From Rhodococcus jostii NBRC 16295 (lineage in GTDB: Bacteria > Actinomycetota > Actinomycetes > Mycobacteriales > Mycobacteriaceae): a stretch of DNA of 64,000 nt. The stretch's first letter is position 1; each line of letters begins with the position of its first letter. The position numbers were made by a program, and so were the translations under genes. A model generated the notes under the pieces. That model had not been told where the DNA came from, ran no database searches, and saw only the letters and a list, made by a program, of their open reading frames with translations. The DNA lies in contig NZ_BCWY01000049.1 of the NCBI RefSeq assembly GCF_001894825.1, positions 1 through 64,000 on the forward strand, given 5' to 3'. Shown here one piece after another: positions 15,333 through 24,250 of this stretch.

Positions 15333-16403
15333 ATGACGTTCACGCCCGGAGGGCCGAATTACGGTCCGCCCGCGCAACCGACTGCAGGGGGAGATTCGAA
15401 AGGCCTGGGCTTCTTCCTTCTGATCGGTGTCGCAGTTCTCGGTGTCCTCAACCTGCTGCTCGGCTTCGCGCCGTACGCCACCTTGGCCCGCGAGTCCGTG
15501 AACTCGTTCGAAGCCAACACGGACGGGCTCGGACTTCTGTTCCTCGGCGGTCTGCTCGCAGCAGCGTCCCTCCTCCCGAAGCAGTCCTATGCGGGCGCGG
15601 CAGCCGCGGCGTCCGTCGCGGGCTGGGTACTCGCGTTGTTCGTCTACCTCAACGTCGACGCGGATTCCGGTTGGGGCGCAATCTCGATCCTCGTTCTCGG
15701 ATTCATCCAGTCGGCGGTGGCGGTCGCAGCCGTGCTGTTCGAACTCGGTGTCCTCAAGCAGCCGGCGCCCCGGCCCGCCGCGGCCCCGGGCTACGGTCAG
15801 CCGGGACAGGCTCCGCAGGGTTACGGCCAGAGCGCCGCCCCGCAGGGCTACGGGCAGGCTCCGCAGCAGTCGTACGGGCAGCAGCCGCAGGGCTACGGCC
15901 AGAGCGCCCCGCAGGGCTACGGACAGCAGCAGGGCCAGTCGCAGCCCGGCTACGGTCAGCAGAATCCGCCGTACGGGCAGCAGGGTTACGGCCAGCAGGG
16001 CCAGCCGTCGCAGAGTCAGCCGGGATACGGTCAGGGCTACGGTCAGCCGTCGCAGCCCCAGCAGGGTTACGGCGCAGGTGCCGGGTCCGCGTCGTACGAC
16101 GCCCCGACCACCGCCTACCAGCAGCCGCAGTACCAGGGGTACTCGCAGCCGTCGAGCCCGTCGCAGGGCACCGGAACGCCCGGCTCGCAGTACCCGGCCG
16201 GAACGAGCTATGGCTCCGCTCAGCACGCGGCGCCGGCGTATGGCGCGCAGGCCGAGTCTTCGCCGGTGGAGCGCACGTTGGAATACGGCGAGCAGCCGGC
16301 CACCGAGGCGCAACCGGCCGAATCGGCGGAGAAGCCCGAATCGGAGGGGCTCAGCGCACCGACCCAGGCCTTCGACCCGCGTGCCGACAGGGACGACAAG
16401 TAG
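15333..16403 (+). CDS. DUF5336 membrane protein with Gly-Tyr-Gln-rich tail (Rv0954-like)
   Basis: A 356-residue homologue by position and architecture of the mycobacterial 34-kDa antigen family (Rv0954). Four membrane segments fill residues about 25-145 ([68 protein letters not shown]). The rest is low complexity: many GYGQ repeats between about 150 and 250, then a Pro/Ser/Gln-rich and acidic end. The Tyr/Gln/Gly repeat composition suggests a disordered, self-associating cytosolic tail. The start has a clear GGAGAA box. In mycobacteria the neighbour perM acts at the divisome, which suggests an envelope or division role here. Confidence 0.88.
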   Translation: MTFTPGGPNYGPPAQPTAGGDSKGLGFFLLIGVAVLGVLNLLLGFAPYATLARESVNSFEANTDGLGLLFLGGLLAAASLLPKQSYAGAAAAASVAGWVLALFVYLNVDADSGWGAISILVLGFIQSAVAVAAVLFELGVLKQPAPRPAAAPGYGQPGQAPQGYGQSAAPQGYGQAPQQSYGQQPQGYGQSAPQGYGQQQGQSQPGYGQQNPPYGQQGYGQQGQPSQSQPGYGQGYGQPSQPQQGYGAGAGSASYDAPTTAYQQPQYQGYSQPSSPSQGTGTPGSQYPAGTSYGSAQHAAPAYGAQAESSPVERTLEYGEQPATEAQPAESAEKPESEGLSAPTQAFDPRADRDDK

Positions 16404-16418
16404 CGGCCTGTCCAGCAG

Positions 16419-16450
16419 GTGGCCTCTGACCGAGCGTGGTCGGAGGCCAC
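16419..16450 (+). terminator. Terminator after the DUF5336 gene
   Basis: GTGGCCTCTGACC (16419-16431) pairs with GGTCGGAGGCCAC (16438-16450) with one G-U pair and a six-base loop, followed by TTCT. It sits 15 bp after the DUF5336 stop codon. Confidence 0.75.
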
Positions 16451-16505
16451 TTCTGTGCGGCGCGCCTGACCGCTGTCGCGGCGTCGGAGTGCCACTCTCG
16501 AGGGG

Positions 16506-18095
16506 ATGAGTTCTTTGGTTGATCGTGCGCAGCGCGTCGCACAGGGTGCACGACGGCAGGCCGTCAGTGGTGACGAGCGGCGGGCCGTCAGTGGTGACGA
16601 GCGGCGGGCCGGTGACGCTGGTGCCGGCCGCGGTGATGCGCGGCAAGCCCCGCGACAGCGACCCGTGCCCGACGCCGACGAGATGCGGGCGTTGCTCGCG
16701 GTCGCGTTCCGGCCCGCGGGCGTTACCGTCGTCCTGTTGTCCGCACTCATCGTCGTCACGCTTGTGGCGGCGAACAGCGACCTCACGGGGACATTCGGTG
16801 CCATCGCGGCGTCGTGGCTGGCGATCCACCAGGTGCCGTTGACGATCGACGGCACAACCCTCGGTGTCCTTCCGCTGATCCCGACGGCGGGCATGGCGTG
16901 GGCGGTGGCCCGCGGATGCGCTGCGGTGGTGGATCCGGCGTCATCGCGGCGGCACGCACTACGGGTGATCGGCGCCGCGGTCGCGGGGCCGCTGGTCGTG
17001 ACGGCCATCGGCCTCGCTGTCGTCGCGGATGCGTCGGCGGTGATCCCGTTGTCGTCGCCGAACACGCTCGCCGCGTTCGGGTGGGTGCTGTTCGTGCATC
17101 TGCTCGCGGCGTCGATCGGCGTGGCGCTGGCGATGTGGCCGACGCTCGGTGCGGAGGTCCCGTCGTGGGTCCGGGGTGCCGTGCGGCCGGGGCTGCGCGC
17201 GATGATGGCGATTCTCGGGGCCGGTGCGCTGATGATCACCCTCTCGCTGCTGATGGAGTGGTCGACGGTCGGTTCGCTGCTCGAACGCGGCGACGGCGTC
17301 GTCGGAACGCTGGGGCTGACGATCCTGTCGGTGTTGTACCTGCCGAACGTCGTGGTGGGCGCCGCGGCCGCCGTCACAGGCGGGGCCGCGCAGATCGGGG
17401 ACGTCTCGGTCAGTGTCTTCGGGAATGTCGGTGGTTCACTGCCGCCGTTGCCGCTGCTCGGCGCCGTCCCCGACGGGGTGTCGGGCGGCGCGTGGCCTGC
17501 CCTGCTGGCGATTCCGCTGCTGATCGGCGTGATGCTGGGGCGCGACTGCGGACGCCGGGTCGCCGGGCAGGAAGCCCTGTTCACCGTACTGACCGCCGCT
17601 GCGGGTGTGGGCGTCGTGATGGCGGTCCTCGGCCTCGTGTCCGGCGGCCGACTCGGCGCCTTCGGAACGGTCGAGCTGAACTGGTGGGCGTTCGGTCTGC
17701 TCACGTTCGCGTGGCTCGGACTCGCCGGCGCCGTGACGGCGGTCATCGTGGCCTGGCACCGCAGCCGGGGCGCCGAGGACGAGGACGAGGCGGAAGACGA
17801 GGAACCGCATCTGCCCGGCGCGGAGGAGGTCCCGGCGATCGCCGCCCCCGTCGTCGACGAGCCGGAGGTCCCGGCCGGTGCCGCGCCGAGTCGGGTGATC
17901 GAAGCCGAACTCGTCGACGACACCGAGGCGCCGGCAGCGCCCGTCGCACCCCAGGACACCGGCGTCGAGGCCGAGGTCGTGGTGGACGCGGAGGTCGAGG
18001 AAGACGCGCCGACGGAGGAGCCCGAAGACCCCGCGGACGTCGACGAGGCGCCCGAAGCCGACCTGCCCCGAAGGCCCGCAACCCCCAGCGACTAG
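16506..18095 (+). CDS. perM: PerM-like polytopic membrane protein (DUF6350)
   Basis: A 529-residue protein at the position of M. tuberculosis Rv0955 (PerM), a membrane protein that stabilises the divisome under stress. After a polar N-terminus of about 60 residues there are some ten membrane segments up to residue 415, then a strongly acidic cytosolic tail (Glu/Asp/Ala/Pro-rich) to the end. Codons 19-34 come from a 24-bp exact tandem duplication (16561-16584 and 16585-16608), which repeats AVSGDERR. The start ATG follows AGGGG closely. Function is transferred from synteny and topology. Confidence 0.8.
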   Translation: MSSLVDRAQRVAQGARRQAVSGDERRAVSGDERRAGDAGAGRGDARQAPRQRPVPDADEMRALLAVAFRPAGVTVVLLSALIVVTLVAANSDLTGTFGAIAASWLAIHQVPLTIDGTTLGVLPLIPTAGMAWAVARGCAAVVDPASSRRHALRVIGAAVAGPLVVTAIGLAVVADASAVIPLSSPNTLAAFGWVLFVHLLAASIGVALAMWPTLGAEVPSWVRGAVRPGLRAMMAILGAGALMITLSLLMEWSTVGSLLERGDGVVGTLGLTILSVLYLPNVVVGAAAAVTGGAAQIGDVSVSVFGNVGGSLPPLPLLGAVPDGVSGGAWPALLAIPLLIGVMLGRDCGRRVAGQEALFTVLTAAAGVGVVMAVLGLVSGGRLGAFGTVELNWWAFGLLTFAWLGLAGAVTAVIVAWHRSRGAEDEDEAEDEEPHLPGAEEVPAIAAPVVDEPEVPAGAAPSRVIEAELVDDTEAPAAPVAPQDTGVEAEVVVDAEVEEDAPTEEPEDPADVDEAPEADLPRRPATPSD

Positions 18096-18227
18096 GCTCT
18101 TGGTCGGTCGACGATGCGACCGCCCCCATTTTCGCCCGTCTTTCGATTCAACCCGGCCTTTCGATTGTTCAGGAGTAGAGCGCTGACTTCCTCGCGTGAC
18201 CACCTGAGGCCCACGACCGGTTCGCCG

Positions 18228-18845
18228 GTGACGTCCGAGCTCGCTCGGATCGTCGTACTCGCGTCCGGTGCGGGAACTCTCCTGAGGTCGCTGATCGACG
18301 CAACCCACACCGACGGGTACCCCGCCGAGATCGTCGCCGTCGGCGTCGACCGCGACTGCGACGCCATCCGGCACGCCGAATCCGCCGGCATCACCCACTT
18401 CCGGATCGGGCTCCGCGACTACGCCGACCGCTCCGCCTGGGATGCCGCCCTGACCGAGGCCGTCGCGTCGCACCAGCCGTCACTGGTCGTGTCCGCGGGA
18501 TTCATGAAGATCCTCGGTCCCGCCTTCCTGGACCGCTTCGGCGGTCGCATCATCAACACGCATCCCGCGTTGCTGCCCGCATTTCCCGGTGCGCACGCGG
18601 TCCCGGATGCACTGGCGTACGGCGTGAAGGTGTCGGGTTCTACCGTCCACCTGGTGGACGCGGGTGTGGACACCGGCCCGATCCTGGCGCAGGAACCCGT
18701 ACCGGTGCTCGACGGCGACGACGAGTCGACCCTGCACGAGCGCATCAAGACTGTGGAGCGACGGTTGTTGGCGGACGTCATCGCCGCTGTCGCCACCCGT
18801 GGAGTTGTTTCCGATGGACGAAAGGCCGTGATCCCCAGTGAGTGA
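18228..18845 (+). CDS. purN: Phosphoribosylglycinamide formyltransferase
   Basis: Purine biosynthesis enzyme that formylates GAR with 10-formyltetrahydrofolate. The catalytic Asn-His pair is in [12 protein letters not shown] and the Asp in [10 protein letters not shown]; the N-terminal nucleotide-binding loop reads [14 protein letters not shown]. The start is uncertain: GTG at 18228 gives a family-length N-terminus without a nearby ribosome binding site, an AGGAG at 18171-18175 points to a CTG at 18183, and the first in-frame ATG is at 18114. The gene overlaps purH by 8 bp, so the two are translationally coupled. Confidence 0.92.
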   Translation: MTSELARIVVLASGAGTLLRSLIDATHTDGYPAEIVAVGVDRDCDAIRHAESAGITHFRIGLRDYADRSAWDAALTEAVASHQPSLVVSAGFMKILGPAFLDRFGGRIINTHPALLPAFPGAHAVPDALAYGVKVSGSTVHLVDAGVDTGPILAQEPVPVLDGDDESTLHERIKTVERRLLADVIAAVATRGVVSDGRKAVIPSE

Positions 18846-20394
18846 ACGCAAGGCAGTACGCCGAGCGCTCGTCAGCGTCTACGACAAGACCGGTCTGGTC
18901 GAACTGGCTACGGGCCTGCACAAGGCAGGCGTCGAGCTCGTGTCGACAGGGTCGACCGCAGCGAAGATCGCCGACGCCGGCATCCCGGTCACCCCCGTCG
19001 AGGCGCTGACCGGCTTCCCCGAATGCCTCGAGGGCCGCGTCAAGACCCTGCATCCGCGGGTGCATGCGGGCGTCCTCGCGGACACCCGGAAGCCGGAGCA
19101 CCTCGCGCAGCTCGAGGAACTCGGCATCGAGGCGTTCCAGCTGGTGGTCGTGAACCTGTACCCGTTCACGCAGACGGTCGCATCGGGTGCGACGCCCGAC
19201 GAGTGCGTCGAGCAGATCGACATCGGCGGTCCGTCCATGGTGCGCGCGGCCGCGAAGAACCACCCGTCGGTGGCGGTCGTGGTGGATCCCGCTCGCTACG
19301 ACGACGTGCTCACCGCGGTCGCCGGCGGCGGTTTCACGCTGCCCGAGCGCACCGCCCTCGCCGCCCAGGCGTTCCAGCACACCGCGTCGTACGACGTCGC
19401 GGTTGCGAGCTGGATGACGTCCGCGCTGGTCGAACCCGGTGACTCGCAGTTCCCCGAATGGGCCGGTGCCACGTGGGACCGCTCGGCTGTCCTGCGGTAC
19501 GGCGAGAACCCGCACCAGGCTGCCGCCCTCTACGTGAACCCCGCCGCACCCGCGGGTCTGGCTCAGGCGCAGCAGCTGCACGGCAAGGAAATGTCGTACA
19601 ACAACTACACCGACGGCGACGCGGCCTGGCGTGCGGCGTTCGACTTCAGCGAGCCGGCCGTCGCGATCATCAAGCACGCGAACCCGTGTGGCATCGCGGT
19701 CGGAGCGGACATCGCAGAGGCACACCGCAAGGCGCACGCCTGCGACCCCGTCAGCGCGTACGGCGGAGTGATCGCCGCGAACCGTGAGATCACCGTGGAG
19801 ATGGCCGAGCAGGTCGCCGAGATCTTCACCGAGGTGATCATCGCCCCGTCCTACGCGGACGGTGCGCTGGGTGTGCTGCAGCGCAAGAAGAACATCCGCG
19901 TCCTCCTCGCCGAGGCACCCACCGCGACGGGAATCGAACTGCGTCCCGTGTCCGGTGGAGCGCTCCTGCAGGAGCGGGACGTGCTCGACGCCGAGGGCGA
20001 CGACCCGGCCAACTGGACGCTGGCCGTCGGCGACGCCGCCGACGAACAGACCCTGAAGGATCTCGAGTTCGCGTGGCGTGCGTGCCGTTCCGTGAAATCC
20101 AACGCGATCCTGCTCGCCTCCGACGGTGCGTCGGTGGGTGTCGGCATGGGCCAGGTCAACCGCGTCGACTCCGCGCACCTCGCGGTGCAGCGGGCCGGTG
20201 ACCGGGTGGTCGGGTCGGTGGGCGCGTCGGACGCGTTCTTCCCGTTCCCCGACGGACTGCAGGTGCTCGCGAACGCCGGCGTCAAGGCAGTAGTGCAGCC
20301 GGGGGGTTCCGTCCGCGACAACGAGGTGATCGATGCGGCCAAGGAAGCCGGAATCACCATGTACCTGACGGGCGCGCGGCACTTCGCGCACTAG
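18838..20394 (+). CDS. purH: Bifunctional AICAR transformylase / IMP cyclohydrolase
   Basis: Catalyses the last two steps of IMP synthesis. The 518-residue protein starts with the MGS-like cyclohydrolase domain ([15 protein letters not shown]…[15 protein letters not shown], then [13 protein letters not shown]) and continues with the AICAR transformylase domain, including the Lys-His pair in IKHANPCG (near 278) and [10 protein letters not shown] near the end. The GTG start overlaps the purN stop. A terminator hairpin follows at 20409-20440. Confidence 0.97.
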   Translation: MSERKAVRRALVSVYDKTGLVELATGLHKAGVELVSTGSTAAKIADAGIPVTPVEALTGFPECLEGRVKTLHPRVHAGVLADTRKPEHLAQLEELGIEAFQLVVVNLYPFTQTVASGATPDECVEQIDIGGPSMVRAAAKNHPSVAVVVDPARYDDVLTAVAGGGFTLPERTALAAQAFQHTASYDVAVASWMTSALVEPGDSQFPEWAGATWDRSAVLRYGENPHQAAALYVNPAAPAGLAQAQQLHGKEMSYNNYTDGDAAWRAAFDFSEPAVAIIKHANPCGIAVGADIAEAHRKAHACDPVSAYGGVIAANREITVEMAEQVAEIFTEVIIAPSYADGALGVLQRKKNIRVLLAEAPTATGIELRPVSGGALLQERDVLDAEGDDPANWTLAVGDAADEQTLKDLEFAWRACRSVKSNAILLASDGASVGVGMGQVNRVDSAHLAVQRAGDRVVGSVGASDAFFPFPDGLQVLANAGVKAVVQPGGSVRDNEVIDAAKEAGITMYLTGARHFAH

Positions 20395-20408
20395 CGTTCG
20401 GCACTCTC

Positions 20409-20440
20409 GAACGGGCCTTGGCATCTGCCGGGGCCCGTTC
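20409..20440. terminator. Terminator after purH
   Basis: GAACGGGCC (20409-20417) pairs with GGCCCGTTC (20432-20440), with a smaller GGCA/TGCC helix in the loop. It sits between the convergent purH and the STAS-like gene. Confidence 0.75.
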
Positions 20441-20447
20441 TGCGTCG

Positions 20448-20681
20448 TCAGGCGGCTGCGGCCCCGTGCGCGCGGCCGGTGCCCTCGAGTTCGCGCGGCG
20501 AACCGGTGATGACCACGCGGGCGGCACCGCGGCTGCGGACCTCGCTGATCAGTTCACCCAGGCCGGCCTCGTGGGCGGCATCGCAGTGCGAGAGGTCGAG
20601 GGTGACGGCGTACCCGGTGAGGTCGTCCGGCAGGTCGATATACGGGGGAGACGTGGACAGTTGGTTGATGCGAAGTTTCAT
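20448..20681 (-). CDS. Small STAS-like protein, function unknown
   Basis: A 77-residue protein. Its middle (YAVTLDLSHCDAAHEAGLGELISEV, positions about 24-48, followed by GAARVVITG) resembles the beta-strand/helix core of STAS domains of anti-sigma-factor antagonists, but the usual phosphorylated serine motif (D-S-S/T-G) is not evident. The ATG at 20681 is chosen because CAGGAG lies seven bases upstream; the frame is open further upstream through the leader. An intrinsic terminator with a T-tract lies only 25 nt before this start codon, so expression must pass it. Confidence 0.6.
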   Translation of the reverse strand: MKLRINQLSTSPPYIDLPDDLTGYAVTLDLSHCDAAHEAGLGELISEVRSRGAARVVITGSPRELEGTGRAHGAAAA

Positions 20682-20705
20682 GGGGTGCTCCTGAAAGTGA
20701 AAGGT

Positions 20706-20742
20706 AAAAGAAAAGGCACCCGAGGGGTTTGCCCTGGGTGCC
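20706..20742 (-). terminator. Intrinsic terminator in the leader of the STAS-like gene
   Basis: On the minus strand GGCACCC (20742-20736) pairs with GGGTGCC (20721-20715), extended by AGGG/CCCT with one bulged C and a CAAAC loop, then TTTTCTTTT. It lies 25 nt upstream of the start codon at 20681. A second hairpin, CCCGAGAATG (20778-20769) with CATTCTCGGG (20750-20741), precedes it and shares two bases with it. Confidence 0.8.
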
Positions 20743-20764
20743 CGAGAATGACTTGGTTTGAGTC

Positions 20765-20863
20765 TCAACATTCTCGGGGTGCGCCGAACTTGGTGATGTG
20801 CTTGTCGGCGGAGCAGCGACGCCATGCGGGTACGGACGCGAAGAGCGCGTGAAGCTGCATCAT
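20765..20863 (-). CDS. Small leader ORF before the terminator
   Basis: A 32-codon ORF with two ATGs in a row (20863 and 20860) and a GGAAGG box eight bases upstream. It ends with …GAPREC and a TGA at 20767-20765, exactly at the foot of the hairpin 20778-20741. It ends with Cys, has a basic centre (AWRRCSADKH) and no run of one amino acid. It could be a regulatory leader peptide or a small protein with its own terminator. A -10-like GATAAT lies about 70 bp upstream (20940-20935). I do not recognise the peptide. Confidence 0.5.
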   Translation of the reverse strand: MMQLHALFASVPAWRRCSADKHITKFGAPREC

Positions 20864-20948
20864 GGCCGTACCTTCCTGCGTGTCGTTGCTGGTTGGTAGA
20901 TGACCGTACAGCACCGGTTGAGGGTTTGCACTTCCATTATCCGGTGGC

Positions 20949-20998
20949 TACGCAGAAATGCAGCGTGTGTACTCGATATTCACCTGCAGTTCTGCGCA
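20949..20998. repeat. Left copy of a 50-bp palindromic repeat flanking the DUF559 gene
   Basis: The stretch from 20949 to 20998 aligns with 21971-22020 at about 40 of 50 positions with one gap. Each copy is itself an imperfect inverted repeat: the outer arms read TACGCAGAAATGCA and TGCAGTTCTGCGCA here. The two copies are in the same orientation and bracket one gene (21086-21970). Confidence 0.7.
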
Positions 20999-21085
20999 TT
21001 GACGCCTCTGTGGGCAGAAGCGTGCGTTGTCCACAGACGCGGGATTCGTGGTCGCGGTCGGGTGCCGGACTGCCAGGGTTCGAGG

Positions 21086-21970
21086 ATGGGGGAATTCGGG
21101 CAGCCGTTCCGGGGGTCGGAAGCGCTGCGAGACGGGCGGCTCACCCGCCACGGGTTGCGCACCTTCCGACGTCTGCATCGAGATGTGTACGTCCTCGGGC
21201 GCGTCGAGGTGACCGCGGTCTCACGCGCCCGCGCGGCCTGGCTCTGGGCGAACGGGCAGGCGGTGCTCGCCGGCTTCTCGGCGGCCGCCGTGCACGGAAC
21301 CCGGTGGATCGGCGGGGACGAGTCGGCGACGCTCATCAGGCGAGGCAGCAGACGCTCCGTCGACGGCATCGAGGTGCGCTCCGATGCGCTGCTGCCTGAC
21401 GAGGTGTGCAGCGTGGACGGGATGCGTGTCACCACCCCCGCGCGAACCGCCTTCGACCTGGGCAGATGGCTGCCCGTCGATCGAGCCGTCGAGGTGCTCG
21501 ACGCCCTCTGCCACGTCACCGGACTGCGCCCGGCGGAGATTTCAGCGGTCGCCGGCCGGCATCGGGGTGAACGTGGGCTCGCGCATCTCCGCGACGTCGT
21601 GTCGCTCGTGGATCCCGGCGCCGAGTCCCCTCCGGAGACGCGCACTCGGCTCGTCTTGGTCCGCGGAGGGTTACCCGCACCGACAACACAGATACCGATC
21701 GCGGACCGGTCCGGTCGGATCTTCGCCCGCGCGCATCTGGGCTGGGAGCAGTGGAAGGTGCTCGTCGAGTACGACGGGGAACATCATTGGTCGGACGTGC
21801 GTCAGCGGTCGGACGAGCGTCAGCGCACCGGGGACATCGAGCGGATGGAACGGCTCGCCGAACTCGGGTGGGTGGTGGTGCGGGTGAACGCGGAACAGTT
21901 GCGTCGGCGACCGCAGGTCGTCGTGACGCGGGTGCGGGACCGCCTACGGGAGGCGGGCGCTCCGGTCTGA
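21086..21970 (+). CDS. DUF559 (VSR-like endonuclease) protein with AbiEi-like N-terminus
   Basis: A 294-residue protein of a type common in actinobacteria. The C-terminal third has the DUF559/PD-(D/E)xK-like pattern: VLVEYDGEHHWSD (near 227-239), an Arg-rich helix with DIERMERLAELGWVVVRV (near 252-269). The N-terminal two thirds resemble type IV antitoxin AbiEi-like winged-helix proteins (RHGLRTFRRLHRDVYVLG; AGFSAAAVHGTRWI). I chose the ATG at 21086, directly after GAGG. No toxin partner is adjacent. Two related 50-bp palindromic repeats flank the gene, which may mark past mobilisation. Biochemical activity is unknown. Confidence 0.75.
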   Translation: MGEFGQPFRGSEALRDGRLTRHGLRTFRRLHRDVYVLGRVEVTAVSRARAAWLWANGQAVLAGFSAAAVHGTRWIGGDESATLIRRGSRRSVDGIEVRSDALLPDEVCSVDGMRVTTPARTAFDLGRWLPVDRAVEVLDALCHVTGLRPAEISAVAGRHRGERGLAHLRDVVSLVDPGAESPPETRTRLVLVRGGLPAPTTQIPIADRSGRIFARAHLGWEQWKVLVEYDGEHHWSDVRQRSDERQRTGDIERMERLAELGWVVVRVNAEQLRRRPQVVVTRVRDRLREAGAPV

Positions 21971-22020
21971 GTGCGCAGAAGTGCACGTGTCCACTCGACC
22001 TTCGCCTGCAGAACTGCGCA
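21971..22020. repeat. Right copy of the 50-bp palindromic repeat flanking the DUF559 gene
   Basis: Starts at the base after the DUF559 stop codon. Its outer arms are TGCGCAGAAGTGCA and TGCAGAACTGCGCA, and its conserved inner blocks CGTGT, ACTCGA and CCTGCAG match the left copy at 20949-20998. Confidence 0.7.
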
Positions 22021-22175
22021 CTCGATCCCACCACTTTGGTTACAGGTTGCTTTCGATCCGGCCTCGAGCGGCACGCATCCGCGGTGCAGCTGATTCACTC
22101 GGGGCTGATGTGACTCGAGTGGCACCTGTGGAAGGAGAGTGGCGCCCGGACTGCGACGGTGCGCCCATTCCCGTT

Positions 22176-23267
22176 ATGAACCGAATTGCGATCAAGGCCG
22201 GCCTCGGCGCCTGCGTCCTGGGTGCGTCCGTGCTCATCCCCGCTCAGGTTTCGGCGGAGCCCGCCGCGACGGCGACCGGGACGGAGCTGTCCGGGATGAC
22301 GGTGTTCCTCGACCCCGGACATCAGGGTTCCAGCGACGGCCACGACCTCGCACAGCAGGTGAACGACGGCCGGGGCAACACCAAGGACTGCCAGACGAGC
22401 GGCATGACGTCGCTGGGCGGGGTGCCGGAGCACACCATCAACTGGAACGTCTCCCAGTTGGTGAAGAGCAGCCTCGAGAGTCTGGGCGCGAAGGTCGTCC
22501 AGAGCCGTCAGGACGACACCGGCTGGGGTGGGTGCGTCGACGAGAGAGCCCGTGCGGCAAGTGAATCGAACGCAGATCTGGCGGTGAGCATCCACGCGGA
22601 CTCGACGGCGCAGGGTGAGGACGCGAGCAAGCACGGATTCCACATGATCATCCCGTCGCTGCCGATCCCGGACGAGAAGGCGGACGCGGCGCAGTCGGGC
22701 GGCGGGCTCGAGGCGTCGAAGATGATGCGCGACGCCTACAAGTCCGACGGCTTCGTTCCCGCCAACTATGCCGGGGTGAACGACGGCCTGCAGACCCGCG
22801 CCGACGTGGCCGGACCGGCGCTGACGCAGGTCCCGCTGGTGTTCGTCGAGATGGGGAATGGTTCCAACAAGGAAGACTCCGCCCAGCTGGAAAGCCAGGA
22901 CGGCCAGTTGAAGCACGCGATCACCATCACGACGGGCATCGTCACCTACCTGCTGACCGGCTCGGGGTCGACGCCGTCGGAGGAGTTGGCGGCGGCTCCC
23001 GCCGACACCGCGACCCCCGAGGTGAGCGAGGACAGCGCGTCGTCGACCACCACCACGACGCCGAAGGCGACCACCCCGAAGGCGACGCCGAAGTCGACGG
23101 CACCGGACTCGGCTCAGTACTCGGAGCTGATGAAGATGCTCGCGCCGCTGCTCGAGGTCGAGGGACTCGACGGACTGCAAGACCTCGTCAACGACAAGAA
23201 CCTCGGGCTGGTGTCCGAGCTGGCGAGCACGCTGCTGGCCATGCTCACCGGGACCGGCGGCAACTGA
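22176..23267 (+). CDS. Secreted N-acetylmuramoyl-L-alanine amidase (Amidase_3)
   Basis: A 363-residue secreted cell-wall hydrolase similar in layout to mycobacterial Rv3717 (Ami1). The signal peptide MNRIAIKAGLGACVLGASVL ends near VSA-EPAAT (cleavage around residue 28). The Amidase_3 zinc ligands and catalytic residue are visible: His in FLDPGHQG, Glu in VPEHTIN, His in VSIHADS and the catalytic Glu in FVEMGN. A two-cysteine insertion (KDC and GGC) typical of the mycobacterial enzyme is present. A Thr/Pro/Lys/Ala linker (about 275-310) leads to a helical C-terminal tail. The ATG at 22176 fits the signal peptide. Confidence 0.9.
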   Translation: MNRIAIKAGLGACVLGASVLIPAQVSAEPAATATGTELSGMTVFLDPGHQGSSDGHDLAQQVNDGRGNTKDCQTSGMTSLGGVPEHTINWNVSQLVKSSLESLGAKVVQSRQDDTGWGGCVDERARAASESNADLAVSIHADSTAQGEDASKHGFHMIIPSLPIPDEKADAAQSGGGLEASKMMRDAYKSDGFVPANYAGVNDGLQTRADVAGPALTQVPLVFVEMGNGSNKEDSAQLESQDGQLKHAITITTGIVTYLLTGSGSTPSEELAAAPADTATPEVSEDSASSTTTTTPKATTPKATPKSTAPDSAQYSELMKMLAPLLEVEGLDGLQDLVNDKNLGLVSELASTLLAMLTGTGGN

Positions 23268-24233
23268 TCACAGCGAGGCGACCCACCGGCTGAACGGTTC
23301 GGTGAATTCTGCCGAAAAGGGCAGCGGTTCCACGTAATCCGGACCCGTGGAGGGGCGGTCGCCGACGTCCTTGAGGACGTGATTGGCGTTCGTCATCCGT
23401 ACGGGGGTCAACGCGGTGTGCGCGAGGGCGTCGTTCAGGCCGTCGACGTCCGTGAGCTGCACCTGAATGTCTTTGGCGGAGCAGCTGGTGAGGACGGGGA
23501 AACCTGCGGGCAGCCGGCCGGCGAGCGCGCGGGGGTCGAGAGCGTCCTCCTCGGCGAGGGCCTTGGCGTTGGCGTGGACGAGCCCGGCGTTCTGCAGGGG
23601 CTCGGGAAGGTCGTCGGGGATCGTGCCCGACGCGCGGAGCGATTCGACGGTGTCGGCGAGTGCGAGCCGGAGTTCGTCGGCCAGTTCCACCGGCAGTTGC
23701 CCGGCGCCGACGACGGCGTCGAGTTGGCCGTGGATCTGCGTGGTGAGCAGATCGAGGAGCCGGACGCTCAGCGGTTCGAGCAGTCCCACCGCGTGCACGC
23801 GGGACTCGTCCGCCGCGGTCGCGAGGGCGAGCGCGACGAGTCCGCCGTCGCTGTGGCCGATCACGAGCAGCTTCGACGGGTCGACCCCGGGTTGCGCGGC
23901 CAGGAAGTCCAGGCCGGCGGAGGCGGCATCGACGAAGGTGGTGAAGCCGAGGCCGCCGACCTCTTCGACCTCGTACGGGCCGAGGGCGGTTTCGCCGCTG
24001 CCGATCTTGTCGTAGCGCAGGCTTGCGATGCCGTGCTGCTCGAGTACGTCCGCGAGGAACCGGAGCGTGCCGATGTCACCGGGGAGCAGTGCGCTGTCGC
24101 CGTTGCGATCGGTGGGACCGCTGCCGGCGAGCAGCAGCGCGGCGGGGGCAGAACTGGTCGCGTGGTCGGGAGTGCGGAGGCTGCCGTAGTAGGTGACGGC
24201 ACCGCTGTCGAACGTGATCTCGGTGTCAGGCAT
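23268..24233 (-). CDS. Alpha/beta hydrolase
   Basis: A 321-residue cytosolic alpha/beta hydrolase of the dienelactone hydrolase/peptidase S9-like kind. The oxyanion region LLLAGSGPTDRNGD (about 33-46) and the nucleophile elbow VIGHSDGGLVAL (Ser near 127) are clear; the catalytic His is likely in NANHVLK near the C-terminus. Substrate is unknown. It is convergent with the amidase gene (stop codons adjacent) and is followed upstream by the DUF4126 gene on the same strand, 17 bp away. Confidence 0.85.
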   Translation of the reverse strand: MPDTEITFDSGAVTYYGSLRTPDHATSSAPAALLLAGSGPTDRNGDSALLPGDIGTLRFLADVLEQHGIASLRYDKIGSGETALGPYEVEEVGGLGFTTFVDAASAGLDFLAAQPGVDPSKLLVIGHSDGGLVALALATAADESRVHAVGLLEPLSVRLLDLLTTQIHGQLDAVVGAGQLPVELADELRLALADTVESLRASGTIPDDLPEPLQNAGLVHANAKALAEEDALDPRALAGRLPAGFPVLTSCSAKDIQVQLTDVDGLNDALAHTALTPVRMTNANHVLKDVGDRPSTGPDYVEPLPFSAEFTEPFSRWVASL

Positions 24234-24250
24234 GGGGACTGTCTACCAGT

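Noticed and set aside
16561-16608. 24-bp exact tandem repeat in perM as a regulatory or mobile repeat
   Set aside because: It is in frame, adds eight codons in a polar N-terminal region and looks like a simple local duplication.
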